The notes: generated by a model from the letters alone, not told the origin. 64,000 nt of DNA from DASQEH01 sp038237745 (GCA_038237745.1 JBBRYJ010000012.1:1-64000), one strand, 5' to 3'. Positions 35,541 through 43,886 are shown, counted from the first letter of the stretch. Program-made: numbers and translations.

Positions 35541-35607
35541 TACGAGGCTGAGGAAGGCGGGTGGGTTGGCTTCGGAGCCCGATAATCGACGAGCAGGGGT
35601 TTGACTT

Positions 35608-36351
35608 GTGACAGGCTTGTTCAGGACACCTTCGTCCTCGCCTAGATCGAGCGCCGACGACCGAGCAGGCGTTCGGCCGCTCTGGCAGGTACTCGTGGTT
35701 GCTCTTGTTGTGCTCCTCACCGGCGTGGGTATCGGCGTCGTCGGATCGAGAAGCGCAGATCAGGAGCTCCAGTCCGCCAAAGGGCAGATCACGGCCCTCG
35801 ACTCCCAGCTCGCGGCCGCAGAAGCCAGCAATGTCATCCTCACCCGGGACAGCGCTTCCCTCAAATCCGACAACGGGTCCCTTCAGAAGGACAAGAGCAC
35901 GCTTGACAAGCAGAACAAGGCGTTGGTGGATAGGGCCGCGAGATTGAAGGCCTCTGCAAAGTCCGCCTTGGGCGATGCGCGTGCGGCCGCCGCCAAGCTC
36001 AAGATCAGGCAGGCCCAGCTCGATACACGTGAGCGCCAGCTCAACGCTGCCAAGACTGCGTTGGACCGCAGGCAACGAGCGGTTTCGGCGCTGGAACGGT
36101 CGTGGAAGGCGGGGACCATCCCCGGTGACGGAGTCTTTGTCGTAGGCACCGACATCATCGCCGGCGTATACCGAGCGGACTCCAGCCCATCAGGAAGGTG
36201 CTACTACGCCCGGTTGAGTGCGTTGAGCGGAGGGAGTCCCCGCAACGTCATCGCCAGCAGCCATGTCGTCGGCCCGCTCACCATCAACGTCCATCCCACT
36301 GACACCGCCCTCGAGCTGAGGGGCTGCGCTGACTTCCACAAGGTGAGGTGA
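35608..36351 (+). CDS. Membrane-anchored coiled-coil protein with secreted C-terminal domain
   Basis: 247 residues from GTG 35608. Basic cytoplasmic N-terminus, one membrane segment at about 25-47 (WQVLVVALVVLLTGVGIGVV), a long heptad-rich coiled coil at 50-165 (ITALDSQLAAAEASNVILTR, LKASAKSALGDARAAAAKLK), and a small extracellular beta domain: GDGVFVVGTDIIAGVYRA, CYYARLSAL, GPLTINVHPTDTALELRGC, with two Cys. The terminal domain is the type found repeatedly at the ends of actinobacterial secreted lipoproteins; its ligand is unknown. It lies 67 nt after the BY-kinase on the same strand and may be its partner or a cell-wall spacer. Confidence 0.75.
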   Translation: MTGLFRTPSSSPRSSADDRAGVRPLWQVLVVALVVLLTGVGIGVVGSRSADQELQSAKGQITALDSQLAAAEASNVILTRDSASLKSDNGSLQKDKSTLDKQNKALVDRAARLKASAKSALGDARAAAAKLKIRQAQLDTRERQLNAAKTALDRRQRAVSALERSWKAGTIPGDGVFVVGTDIIAGVYRADSSPSGRCYYARLSALSGGSPRNVIASSHVVGPLTINVHPTDTALELRGCADFHKVR

Positions 36352-36393
36352 CGGCCAAGTGACTCCATGCCCGCCCGAGCGCAATGAAGCACG

Positions 36394-38208
36394 TTATGAG
36401 CAGGAGGCTTTGCCCACCTGAGTGGTACCGGTACCGGGCAGGCCGGGTGTGGCATCCACCGTCACCGCTCCCGCCTGATGTGGTCCTGTCGTCACATCGA
36501 AGCTGAGCGTGTGTGCCTGTCCGGGAGCGAGGTCGACCGTCTGAGCGGCGACAGCCCGACCGTCGTGTTCGAACGAGGCGGAGATCAGGCTCCTGCCATC
36601 GATAATCCTCCGGCTGCCGACGTGCCCACCCACTGGTGCGTAGAGCAGCACGTTCGTGCGGATCGAACCGGGAGTGGCACCGAAGCCTGGGCCGATGACC
36701 GACACCGGGAGAGAGGCCGCCTCCGGCGGAGCCGTCGACTTCATCGCAACCGTCACCTGAAGGTGCTGCACACCACTGGCCGAACAGGAGGTCGACTTCA
36801 CCGAGACGTCGTAGTCGAGGTAGTAATCCATCTTCGACCCAGTCCCGTCGTTCAGGTAGACCCCCACGTGCGGTGACGTCGTAGCCTTCGTCGGTAGTGC
36901 CCCGGAGAGCTCGGTGGACGACAGTTGGGCCTGCTCGGCCGGGTGGTCGGACCAGACCAGAGTGCGATGCTCGTCTGCGGCACGCCGAATTCCGTCGAGG
37001 ACCGCATGCGGGTCGCCCTGCCCTCCCATCACTCCGGCGAAGACACTTTGCGCTGCACTGGCGAAGAACGCGTTCTGGCGGTCCAGGTTGGGCTCGTCGA
37101 GATACGTCTGATTAAGGAGCAGCTGGACGGCGTTGTCGGCGGTCAGCTGCTGCCCGTCCTTGACTGTGATCGGACCAGTCCCTCCCAGCAGGTACGACAG
37201 GGCGACCGGGTCGGTCGATACGACGCCGTCGACGTTCTGACCTGTCTCGCGCTGCCACATCGCCTGAGCGATCTGCGCGGTGCGTGGGAAGTCGGGCGTG
37301 AACGTGATGTCCGCCGGGTAGACGCCCAGCTTGCCGGTGAACAAGGCGTTCTCGTCGCTTGTGAGCGGCAGAACGGGTTGCTTATAAGTGCCGAGCGATC
37401 CTGCTGAGCCCTGCCTCTGCAGACTCACGGCACCGTGCAACGCCGTGATGGTCGCGACGGCGCCGGGGATGCCACCCGTGGCCCGGATCTCCGCATTGTT
37501 CTGGAACATCACGAGGTAGGTACGCGGACCGTCGGCTCCCAGCATCGGTGGTAGCAGAGTCGCCGCCTGGGATGCTCGGGCGGTCAGTGAGCTCGCTTCG
37601 ACGAGCTTCGACTCGAGCTCGCGAACAGGGCTGGCGACCTGAGGCATCAAGGCGTCGGGGTGAAGGGTCCGAACCAGCGCGAGATCCTTGACCAGAGAGG
37701 CGTCGGCGGTCACGAGAAGGGGGGCTATCCGCTGGATCTCCGCAAGCGGGACGCGTCCGTTCGTGGGTTGTAGGTCGCTCGCCGACATCGAGGTGCTTGC
37801 GTCGACGAGAGCCGGCAGGACGCCCTGTGCGACGTTGTCGACAACGTCGGTGACGGTGCGTACGGCCGTCACGTCGTCGCCGATGACGGGGGCCTTGCTG
37901 GCCAACCACCAGATCGGACCGGCGGTGTTGTGCTGAGCCTTGAGCGTGGCCTCTTGGGCGGCGTAGAGAGACTCCTGGGCTGCGGATGCGTCCCCGGCGG
38001 CCACAGCGGTGGTGAGGTCGTTCAGGTGCCGGTTGGCCGCGTTGAGCGCGTCGCGAGCCTGCATGGCCTGGTAGACGGTGAACCCGGCGACCACGACGAC
38101 CGCGAGCAAGCCGAGGAGCGCCCAACGGACGAGGGTGCCGCCCAGCCGACGGCGCCTACGCCCATGGCCGCGGTCTTGTGAGGATGAGGATGAACGTGGT
38201 TCAGGCAC
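36394..38208 (-). CDS. DUF4012 family membrane protein
   Basis: 604 residues. Basic cytoplasmic N-terminus (SQDRGHGRRRRRLGG), one membrane segment at 28-48 (WALLGLLAVVVVAGFTVYQA), then the large extracytoplasmic DUF4012 region: LNAANRHLNDLTTAVAAGDA, GPIWWLASKAPVIGDDV, TYLVMFQNNAEIRATGGIPG. DUF4012 proteins occur regularly in actinobacterial polysaccharide loci and have been thought to act late in surface glycan attachment; this is inference from context. Convergent with the coiled-coil gene, 42 nt between stops. Confidence 0.85.
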   Translation of the reverse strand: MPEPRSSSSSQDRGHGRRRRRLGGTLVRWALLGLLAVVVVAGFTVYQAMQARDALNAANRHLNDLTTAVAAGDASAAQESLYAAQEATLKAQHNTAGPIWWLASKAPVIGDDVTAVRTVTDVVDNVAQGVLPALVDASTSMSASDLQPTNGRVPLAEIQRIAPLLVTADASLVKDLALVRTLHPDALMPQVASPVRELESKLVEASSLTARASQAATLLPPMLGADGPRTYLVMFQNNAEIRATGGIPGAVATITALHGAVSLQRQGSAGSLGTYKQPVLPLTSDENALFTGKLGVYPADITFTPDFPRTAQIAQAMWQRETGQNVDGVVSTDPVALSYLLGGTGPITVKDGQQLTADNAVQLLLNQTYLDEPNLDRQNAFFASAAQSVFAGVMGGQGDPHAVLDGIRRAADEHRTLVWSDHPAEQAQLSSTELSGALPTKATTSPHVGVYLNDGTGSKMDYYLDYDVSVKSTSCSASGVQHLQVTVAMKSTAPPEAASLPVSVIGPGFGATPGSIRTNVLLYAPVGGHVGSRRIIDGRSLISASFEHDGRAVAAQTVDLAPGQAHTLSFDVTTGPHQAGAVTVDATPGLPGTGTTQVGKASCS

Positions 38209-38268
38209 GTCTCACGCCCCCGAGTGGGAGTAAGACGTGCCCGACCTGTGAGCCGGCGTCAGTCACGC

Positions 38269-38760
38269 TCAGCGGTTGTGACGGTGGTGGTGGTGATGAC
38301 GGCGCTCGGTGACCTTCAGGAACTCGACTCCGGACCGGCTGGCTGCCCACCTGGAGCAGTAGGCCGGGAAGTACTCCGCTCTCGCGGCGTAGAGACCTGC
38401 AGCGAGGTGGCGGGGGATCGAAACCCTGGCCCGTCCACCGGCGAGGTGCCCGTAGAGCCGCACCACTCCCCCGGCACCGCTTGTCCGCTCCAAGGTGACG
38501 CCGACCGAGCCCTGGGCCTCCGTCCGGCCCGTGGACCGCACCCGAACTGAGGCATAGTTGTGCTGACCCTGGCTCACACGGCTGTCGCCGAAGCGCAGAG
38601 TCGTCATGGTGTAGACCGAGCCTGGGTAGTTGGAGCAGTCCGCGCCACTGCTCGAGGACGGGCTAGCCATCGACTGGCTCACGGGTGCAGCCTGAGCCGC
38701 ACCGAACCCGCCGCCTGAAAGGACCAGACCAGCCGCTGCGATGATGATGGTTCTCTTCAT
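38269..38760 (-). CDS. Small secreted protein with His-rich C-terminus
   Basis: 163 residues. Sec signal peptide MKRTIIIAAAGLVLSGGGFG, cleavage likely after AQA (about residue 26). The mature domain contains LRFGDSRVSQGQHNYASVRV, GSVGVTLERTSGAGGVVRLY and two Cys, suggesting a beta-sandwich domain. It ends in RRHHHHHRHNR, which could bind metal. No family recognised. It sits 60 nt upstream of the DUF4012 gene on the same strand and may be co-expressed with the locus. Confidence 0.65.
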   Translation of the reverse strand: MKRTIIIAAAGLVLSGGGFGAAQAAPVSQSMASPSSSSGADCSNYPGSVYTMTTLRFGDSRVSQGQHNYASVRVRSTGRTEAQGSVGVTLERTSGAGGVVRLYGHLAGGRARVSIPRHLAAGLYAARAEYFPAYCSRWAASRSGVEFLKVTERRHHHHHRHNR

Positions 38761-38849
38761 GGGGACCCCTGTGTGACGGTGATGAGCGCTAGTGCTCGAC
38801 GTTTGTTGCTCCGGGCGAAGGCAGGTTCCGCTGTGCCTGACGAGATCTC

Positions 38850-38878
38850 AGATTAGCAGCATTATCACCGTTTGTCAC
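38850..38878 (-). promoter_or_regulatory. Possible sigma-70-type promoter for the secreted-protein gene
   Basis: On the minus strand, GTGACA (-35-like, 38878-38873) and TAATCT (-10-like, 38855-38850) are separated by 17 nt inside an unusually AT-rich stretch. They lie 90 nt before the start at 38760. Confidence 0.4.
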
Positions 38879-38954
38879 CTTTCCTTTACACAGAGTCATA
38901 TTTTGTGCGGGGAGGCGCCTAGGTCGTTCACCGTGCCGTGAAGCCGACCTGTCG

Positions 38955-39563
38955 TCAGAGCCGTCGATGTCGGGGTGCAAAGGCCCGGCTGACGGCTCCG
39001 GTGCTTGCCTGCACCATCTCGGCTGTGGCTCGGTGCACGTCGGCGTCGTGCCCGTACGGGTCTGCCAGGTCGTACGTTTCGAGCCGTGCCGCTCCGCGAC
39101 GTGCGGCGGCTCGGCGCACCACCTCGCGGGGATCGCCCGCTGACCCATCCGGCTCCGGCGTCGCGGAGACGAGATGGGCGAACTCAAGCAGGGTGAAGGT
39201 TCTGCGCAGAGCTTGAGGCACGTCCTGCAGCACGGCTCGGCGGTGGTCCGTCGTCGCAGTCAGGATGATGTCGGCCCGTACCGCGAGCTCGGCGGTGAAG
39301 GACCTGGCACGGAAGTTACTCGGGTCTCCACCCAGCCTCCGCAGCTCGGCGGCCGCGGACGGGTCCATCGCGGCCCCGTCCCACCCGCGGATGCCGGCGC
39401 TGCTGACCTCGAACCGCAAGGCCGACTCCGGCTCGTACGCAGCTGCGAGCTCGGCGCGCAGCAGGTATTCCGCCATCGGTGAGCGACAGATGTTCGCGGT
39501 GCAGACGGCCAGGACAGTGAACACGCCTGGCTGCGCGTCCTCCTGCGTATCTGAGCCCCCCAT
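38955..39563 (-). CDS. Low-molecular-weight protein tyrosine phosphatase (Wzb-like)
   Basis: 202 residues from ATG 39563 (frame open to 39647). Active-site loop VCTANICRSP with nucleophile Cys21 and Arg27, and the general acid Asp in LADPYGHD near 160. As the only LMW phosphatase beside a BY-kinase and glycan genes, it is the probable counterpart of the kinase at 34146-35540. Slightly longer than the usual 150-180 residues, with an N-terminal extension. Divergent from the GNAT gene with 82 nt between starts. Confidence 0.88.
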   Translation of the reverse strand: MGGSDTQEDAQPGVFTVLAVCTANICRSPMAEYLLRAELAAAYEPESALRFEVSSAGIRGWDGAAMDPSAAAELRRLGGDPSNFRARSFTAELAVRADIILTATTDHRRAVLQDVPQALRRTFTLLEFAHLVSATPEPDGSAGDPREVVRRAAARRGAARLETYDLADPYGHDADVHRATAEMVQASTGAVSRAFAPRHRRL

Positions 39564-39645
39564 GTATCCAGTCTGACCGCCCGAAGGGCGCTCCCGCGGG
39601 TAAACACGGATGAGTCCTCGCATCGGTGCTGTCACACTCTGGGTC

Positions 39646-40470
39646 ATGGCTCAAGACGACGCTCTGATCGAGCGGCTCGAGATGTACTACGACGCCGTAC
39701 CCCGCCCGCGGAGCCGCACGGAGGAGTGCGGCCCCTTCACCCTGTTCCTGGCCACGTCGGGATGGCCCTACTACGCGCGGCCACGTCTCGGCCAGGCGGC
39801 GAGCGCCACGCCCGACGACGTCCGGCAGGTGCTCCGCCGGCAGCAGGAGATCGGGGTACCGCAGGCGCTCGAATGGGTCGACGAGATGACGCCAGGTCTC
39901 GCCGAGACTGTCGAGTCCGTGGGTGTTGCCGTCGCGCGCTGCCCGCTCCTCGTGCTCGAAGGGACGCCGAGAGGCTACGCGGGGAGCGCACGGATGCTCG
40001 AGCCGGCCGACCGCGACACCGTGGTCGCGTCGAGGGCAGCCGTCTCGATCGGCTTCACCCACGGGGGAACGGCGACCGGCGACGAAGGGATCGCGGAGCG
40101 GGACGCCGCCATGAAGTCGACCTTCGCCCAGGTCGACGAGGCGCTGGCGGCCCGTGTCGTGGCCGGGGACATAAGATTCGCGGGAGCCTTCGTGCCCGCC
40201 GAACCGGAGCTCGGCCCTGTCGGCGGAGGCAGCTACACGCCTGTGGGTGGAGTCGCGGAGATTGCCGGCGTCGCTGTGCTACCGGCATTCAGGCGGCGCG
40301 GCCTGGCAGTCCAGCTCAGCCATGTGCTGGCGGCCGACGCCCTGGGCCGGGGCGTCAGCACGGTGTTCTGCTCTGCTCAGTCCGATGACGTGGCACGCGT
40401 GTACGAGCGCGTCGGATTCCGCCGCGTCGGCACCGCGTGCATCGCCGAGGTCAACCCGGATCACGGGTGA
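39646..40470 (+). CDS. GNAT-family N-acetyltransferase
   Basis: 274 residues from ATG 39646. The C-terminal GNAT domain has VAEIAGVAVLPAFRRRGLAV and the acetyl-CoA loop, with YERVGFRRVGTACIAE as the last strands. The N-terminal 130 residues (YYDAVPRPRSRTEECGPFTL, and more) form a second, degenerate GNAT-like half, as in many actinobacterial tandem acetyltransferases. Substrate unknown. CACACT lies 7 nt before the ATG and could be a -10 box. Confidence 0.78.
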   Translation: MAQDDALIERLEMYYDAVPRPRSRTEECGPFTLFLATSGWPYYARPRLGQAASATPDDVRQVLRRQQEIGVPQALEWVDEMTPGLAETVESVGVAVARCPLLVLEGTPRGYAGSARMLEPADRDTVVASRAAVSIGFTHGGTATGDEGIAERDAAMKSTFAQVDEALAARVVAGDIRFAGAFVPAEPELGPVGGGSYTPVGGVAEIAGVAVLPAFRRRGLAVQLSHVLAADALGRGVSTVFCSAQSDDVARVYERVGFRRVGTACIAEVNPDHG

Positions 40471-40529
40471 GGCAGCCGATGTAGGTGGCAGGGACGTCGC
40501 AGCGTTGCTGGGTCAGCACCCCTCGCCCG

Positions 40530-41672
40530 TCAGAGGCCGAGCGTCTCGCTCGCCCGCTGGACCCCCTCGACCCGTGCGGTCATCTTCTGGAACGCGATGT
40601 CACGCGCGAAGTCGGGTGAGCCGTGCTTGGGCTTCTGGTCGATGCTGAAGGGCGAGAAGCCACAGTCGTCGGTCGCGCCGAGCCGCTCCTTGGGGATGTA
40701 CCGTGCGGCGGTGACGAGCTCCTCGGCAATCTGGTCGGCGGTCTCCACGGTGGGGTTCAGCGGGTCGACGACGCCGATGAAGCAGATCTGCGGAACGCCG
40801 TTGGCGTCGTCGCGGCTGTGCTCCGCCACCAGACGGTAGACCCGCTCCCTGTCGGGCTCGCTGGCGAGCTGCATGAGGAAGTAGCCCGCGTTCATCGAGA
40901 ACATCGACGGCAGTAGTTCGGCATAGTCGACATCGGCACTGTGCACCGAGTCCATGTCTCCGCCAGGGCAGGTGTGCACCCCGAGGTTGGCTCGCTCCTC
41001 CGCCGAGAAGCGGTCGATGACCCGGTTGTTGAGCTCGATGAACTGTTCGAGCATCGCCCGGCCGGTCCATGGGTTGCGTGGGTCGTTCTTGCAGGCGAGC
41101 CGGCCTTCGGTGAAGTCGATCGAGACGCGGGTGGCACCGGCAGCGAACGCCCGCCTGATGTCCTGCTCGGCCTGGTCGCACAGGTCGGACAGGAAGTCCT
41201 CCCGCGGGTAGCCGTCGATCTGCTCGTCGAGCGGGTAGAGCAGCGCCAGCATCGACGGGGCGATCACCGCCTGCTTGAGCGGCTTCGTGGCCAGCGGCAC
41301 GGCCTTCTCGACATACGACGACGCGAACGTCTTGTAACGGAAGGGGCCTCCGGTCAGCCGTGGCAGCTGGCGGTGGTGGCCGTCGTCGAAGATGGCGAAG
41401 TACTGACCATCGGCTTCGAGGTGGTCCGCCAGCCCTGTTCCGGCGAGCGTGTCTGTGATCGGGTACGTCGCGAAGCTCGACGCCCGCTGCTCCCCGTCGG
41501 ACACGATCGGCGCTCCGGTCGCCTCCATCCGCTCGATGGAGTCGCGGCAGGCGGCGTCCTGCTCGGCGGCCAGGTCCTCGAACGAGGCGGTGCCGGCGTC
41601 ATACGCGGCAAACGCCTCCTGTAGGCGGGTCGGTCGCGGCAGCGAACCGACATTCTCAGTGGGGATCGACAT
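40530..41672 (-). CDS. Cobalamin-independent methionine synthase-like (MetE C-terminal family) protein
   Basis: 380 residues from ATG 41672 with GGAG upstream. It corresponds to the catalytic C-terminal barrel of MetE only. Zinc-ligand candidates are His and Cys in GVHTCPGGDM and the Cys in ATDDCGFSPF. VGSLPRPTRL and FRYKTFASSY also match the family. Stand-alone versions transfer methyl groups or cleave coenzyme-type thioethers, and folate use is not certain because the N-terminal MetE half is missing. It lies between the GNAT gene and leuA, same strand as leuA, 73 nt after it. Confidence 0.83.
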   Translation of the reverse strand: MSIPTENVGSLPRPTRLQEAFAAYDAGTASFEDLAAEQDAACRDSIERMEATGAPIVSDGEQRASSFATYPITDTLAGTGLADHLEADGQYFAIFDDGHHRQLPRLTGGPFRYKTFASSYVEKAVPLATKPLKQAVIAPSMLALLYPLDEQIDGYPREDFLSDLCDQAEQDIRRAFAAGATRVSIDFTEGRLACKNDPRNPWTGRAMLEQFIELNNRVIDRFSAEERANLGVHTCPGGDMDSVHSADVDYAELLPSMFSMNAGYFLMQLASEPDRERVYRLVAEHSRDDANGVPQICFIGVVDPLNPTVETADQIAEELVTAARYIPKERLGATDDCGFSPFSIDQKPKHGSPDFARDIAFQKMTARVEGVQRASETLGL

Positions 41673-41745
41673 GGGGCTCCTCTCGGCTCGACAGCTGCGG
41701 CCGGCCCTCGACCGCGTGCCAGCCGCACCATATCCGCATCCGGCC

Positions 41746-43452
41746 TCAGCGCGGCGCCGAGCGGTTGACTGCTGAGATGACCGCCCGGAGAGACGCCGTG
41801 ACGATATTCGCGTCGAACCCGACTCCCCAGAGCACCTGCTCACCCACAGCGCACTCGACATAGGCCGCAGCGATCGCGTCGCCTCCAGAGGACAACGCGT
41901 GCTCGGCGTAGTCGAGCACGCGCACGTCGAAACCGAGACCGCTGATCGCGGAGACGAACGCGGCGATCGGGCCGTTGCCCTCGCCCTCGAGCGTGTGACC
42001 CTCTCCGTCGACGTACACGTTGACCATGAGCGCGTCCCGCTCCCCTGCGGCCGCCGACGTGTGCACGGAGTTGAGCGCCAGCGGGGTACGGCGGTCGAGG
42101 TACTCGGCCTCGAACGCGGCCCAGATGGCGTCCCCTGATATCTCGCCGCCGTCGGTGTCGGTGAGCTGTTGCACGAACCGGCTGAACTCGATCTGGAGTC
42201 GGCGCGGCAGCTCGAGTCGGTGCTCGGCCTTGAGGATGTACGCGACCCCGCCCTTGCCCGACTGGGAGTTGACGCGGATCACGGCCTCGTAGGAACGCCC
42301 GACGTCCTTGGGGTCGATCGGCAGGTAAGGCACCTCCCACCTGGCGTCGCTCATGGGGACGCCGTCCGCCTCGGCCTCCCGCTCCAGCGCCTCGAGCCCC
42401 TTCTTGATGGCGTCTTGGTGAGAGCCCGAGAACGCGGTGTAGACGAGGTCACCGCCGTAGGGGTGGCGCTCGTTGACCGGCAGCTGGTTGCAGTGCTCCA
42501 CAGTGCGCCGGATCTCGTCGATGTGGGAGAAGTCGACCATCGGGTCGATGCCCTGGCTGAAGAGGTTCAGCCCGAGCGTGACGAGGCAGACGTTGCCTGT
42601 GCGCTCTCCGTTCCCGAACAGGCAGCCTTCGATCCGGTCGGCCCCGGCGAGGTACCCGAGCTCCGCAGCGGCGACCGCCGTACCTCGGTCGTTGTGAGGG
42701 TGGAGAGAGAGCACGACCGAGTCACGAAATGCGAGGTGACGGTGCATCCACTCGATGGAGTCGGCGTATACGTTCGGGGTCGCCATCTCGACCGTCGCGG
42801 GCAGGTTGACGATCGTCTTGCGGTCGGGGGTCGGTCCCCACACGTCGTTGACCGCGTTGCACACATCGACGGCGAACTCGAGCTCGGTACCCGTATAGGA
42901 CTCGGGTGAGTATTCGAAGTGGATCTCTGTGTCGCCCATGTCCTCGGACAGCTTCTGGCAGACCTGCGCCCCCCGGACCGCGATGTCGCGGATGCCGTCC
43001 GTGTCGAGACCGAACACCACCCTGCGCTGAAGGGTCGACGTCGAGTTGTAGAGGTGGACGATGGCCTGCCGAGCGCCGCGGACGGACTCGAATGTGCGCT
43101 CGATGAGCTCCTCACGTGCCTGAGTGAGCACCTGGATCGTCACGTCGTCGGGTACGAGGTCGTCCTCGATGATCTGCCGCACGAAGTCGAAGTCGGTTTG
43201 GCTCGCCGAGGGGAAGCCGACCTCGATCTCCTTGTAGCCCATCGAGACGAGAAGCTCGAACATGCGTCGTTTGCGGTCCGGCCCCATCGGGTCGATGAGC
43301 GCCTGGTTGCCGTCGCGCAGGTCGACAGCACACCACCGCGGCGCCGCGGTCATGATATTCGTCGGCCAGGTGCGGTCGGGGAGCCGGATCGGCGTGAACG
43401 CCTGATAACGCTCGAAGGGCATACGGCTTGGGTGTTGTGGGTGGAGGGCCAT
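41746..43452 (-). CDS. leuA: 2-isopropylmalate synthase
   Basis: 568 residues. DRE-TIM catalytic domain with CAVDLRDGNQALIDPM, HPHNDRGTAVAAAELGYLAG and NPxxx-type GNGERTGN segments, then a C-terminal LeuA regulatory domain (about 430-568) for leucine feedback (ALNSVHTSAAAGERDALMVN). It condenses acetyl-CoA and 2-ketoisovalerate, the first committed step to leucine. Length suits the long actinobacterial class. ATG 43452 is used; no strong ribosome binding site is seen. Expression is probably controlled by the leader peptide and hairpin encoded just upstream. Confidence 0.97.
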   Translation of the reverse strand: MALHPQHPSRMPFERYQAFTPIRLPDRTWPTNIMTAAPRWCAVDLRDGNQALIDPMGPDRKRRMFELLVSMGYKEIEVGFPSASQTDFDFVRQIIEDDLVPDDVTIQVLTQAREELIERTFESVRGARQAIVHLYNSTSTLQRRVVFGLDTDGIRDIAVRGAQVCQKLSEDMGDTEIHFEYSPESYTGTELEFAVDVCNAVNDVWGPTPDRKTIVNLPATVEMATPNVYADSIEWMHRHLAFRDSVVLSLHPHNDRGTAVAAAELGYLAGADRIEGCLFGNGERTGNVCLVTLGLNLFSQGIDPMVDFSHIDEIRRTVEHCNQLPVNERHPYGGDLVYTAFSGSHQDAIKKGLEALEREAEADGVPMSDARWEVPYLPIDPKDVGRSYEAVIRVNSQSGKGGVAYILKAEHRLELPRRLQIEFSRFVQQLTDTDGGEISGDAIWAAFEAEYLDRRTPLALNSVHTSAAAGERDALMVNVYVDGEGHTLEGEGNGPIAAFVSAISGLGFDVRVLDYAEHALSSGGDAIAAAYVECAVGEQVLWGVGFDANIVTASLRAVISAVNRSAPR

Positions 43453-43499
43453 GTGCGGGCTGCTTTCGGGAAGAGAGGCGGCTGGCGCCGGAGCAGCAG

Positions 43500-43547
43500 G
43501 TCGCCCGCGGCGAGGGGGTCCGGCTCAGCGAACCTCGCCGCGGCGAC
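43500..43547 (-). promoter_or_regulatory. Long hairpin in the leuA leader
   Basis: On the leuA strand, an 11-bp GC-rich stem (CCGCGGCGAGG with CCTCGCCGCGG), then one bulged base and four more pairs (GTCG/CGAC). The 5' arm starts inside the leader-peptide gene; the 3' arm ends 48 nt before leuA. No U-run follows, so translation attenuation is more likely than termination. Confidence 0.65.
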
Positions 43548-43578
43548 TAAGGAGGAGCGCGCGCGCGTCATCCGACAT
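43525..43578 (-). CDS. leuA leader peptide
   Basis: 17-codon frame from ATG 43578: MSDDARALLLSRRGEVR, stop TGA. Three consecutive Leu codons (CTC CTC CTT) lie immediately before the long hairpin and 73 nt upstream of leuA. This is the classic design for leucine-dependent attenuation, and similar leader peptides precede leuA in other actinobacteria. No good Shine-Dalgarno sequence precedes it, so a leaderless message is possible. Confidence 0.7.
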   Translation of the reverse strand: MSDDARALLLSRRGEVR

Positions 43579-43669
43579 GGCCCGGTCAGGTTAACACGGC
43601 GCCGCCTTCGCCCGAGCGTGAGCATAGGCGCCCAGGCCAGCTCCTGGGCGAGCGGGCGCCGATACCAGG

Positions 43670-43770
43670 CCACCCCCTGCCACCCCCTGCCACCATCTGC
43701 CACCCCCTGCCAAGAGGGCGGATATGCCCCGTCGAAAGAGCGCATATGCCCCGTCGAAAGGGCGAGGATG
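43670..43770 (-). repeat. Three 22-bp repeat units with 10-bp tandem tail
   Basis: Read on the minus strand, units at 43770-43749, 43748-43727 and 43726-43705 are in exact 22-bp phase: CATCCT, CATATG and CATATC openings followed by the core CGCYCTTTCGACGGGG or a close variant. The tail at 43709-43670 is four copies of a 10-bp repeat (CCACCCCCTG on plus, one variant CCACCATCTG), G-rich on the unit strand. It lies between the leuA leader and the septum-formation gene. Confidence 0.8.
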
Positions 43771-43873
43771 CTCCGCAGGCGGCGCAGGTCTCCCGCCGCC
43801 CGGCAGGGTCGTGACTCTCCACTCCTACGTGGCCTCGCACACGTGGCTGCCCGGGTCGGCGGAGCGCCTCACC

Positions 43874-43879
43874 TAGAGT
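43874..43879 (+). promoter_or_regulatory. Probable -10 box (TAGAGT), leaderless septum-formation gene
   Basis: TAGAGT ends 7 nt before ATG 43887, and the gene has no Shine-Dalgarno sequence. No clear -35. Confidence 0.45.
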
Positions 43880-43886
43880 TGACGGA

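Noticed and set aside
39570..39600. Additional repeat unit before the phosphatase
   Set aside because: GGGCGCTCCCGCGGG resembles the core only loosely and is out of phase with the consensus.
43670..43770. CRISPR-like tandem repeats
   Set aside because: Units abut without spacers, the tail is a simple 10-bp repeat and no cas gene is present.
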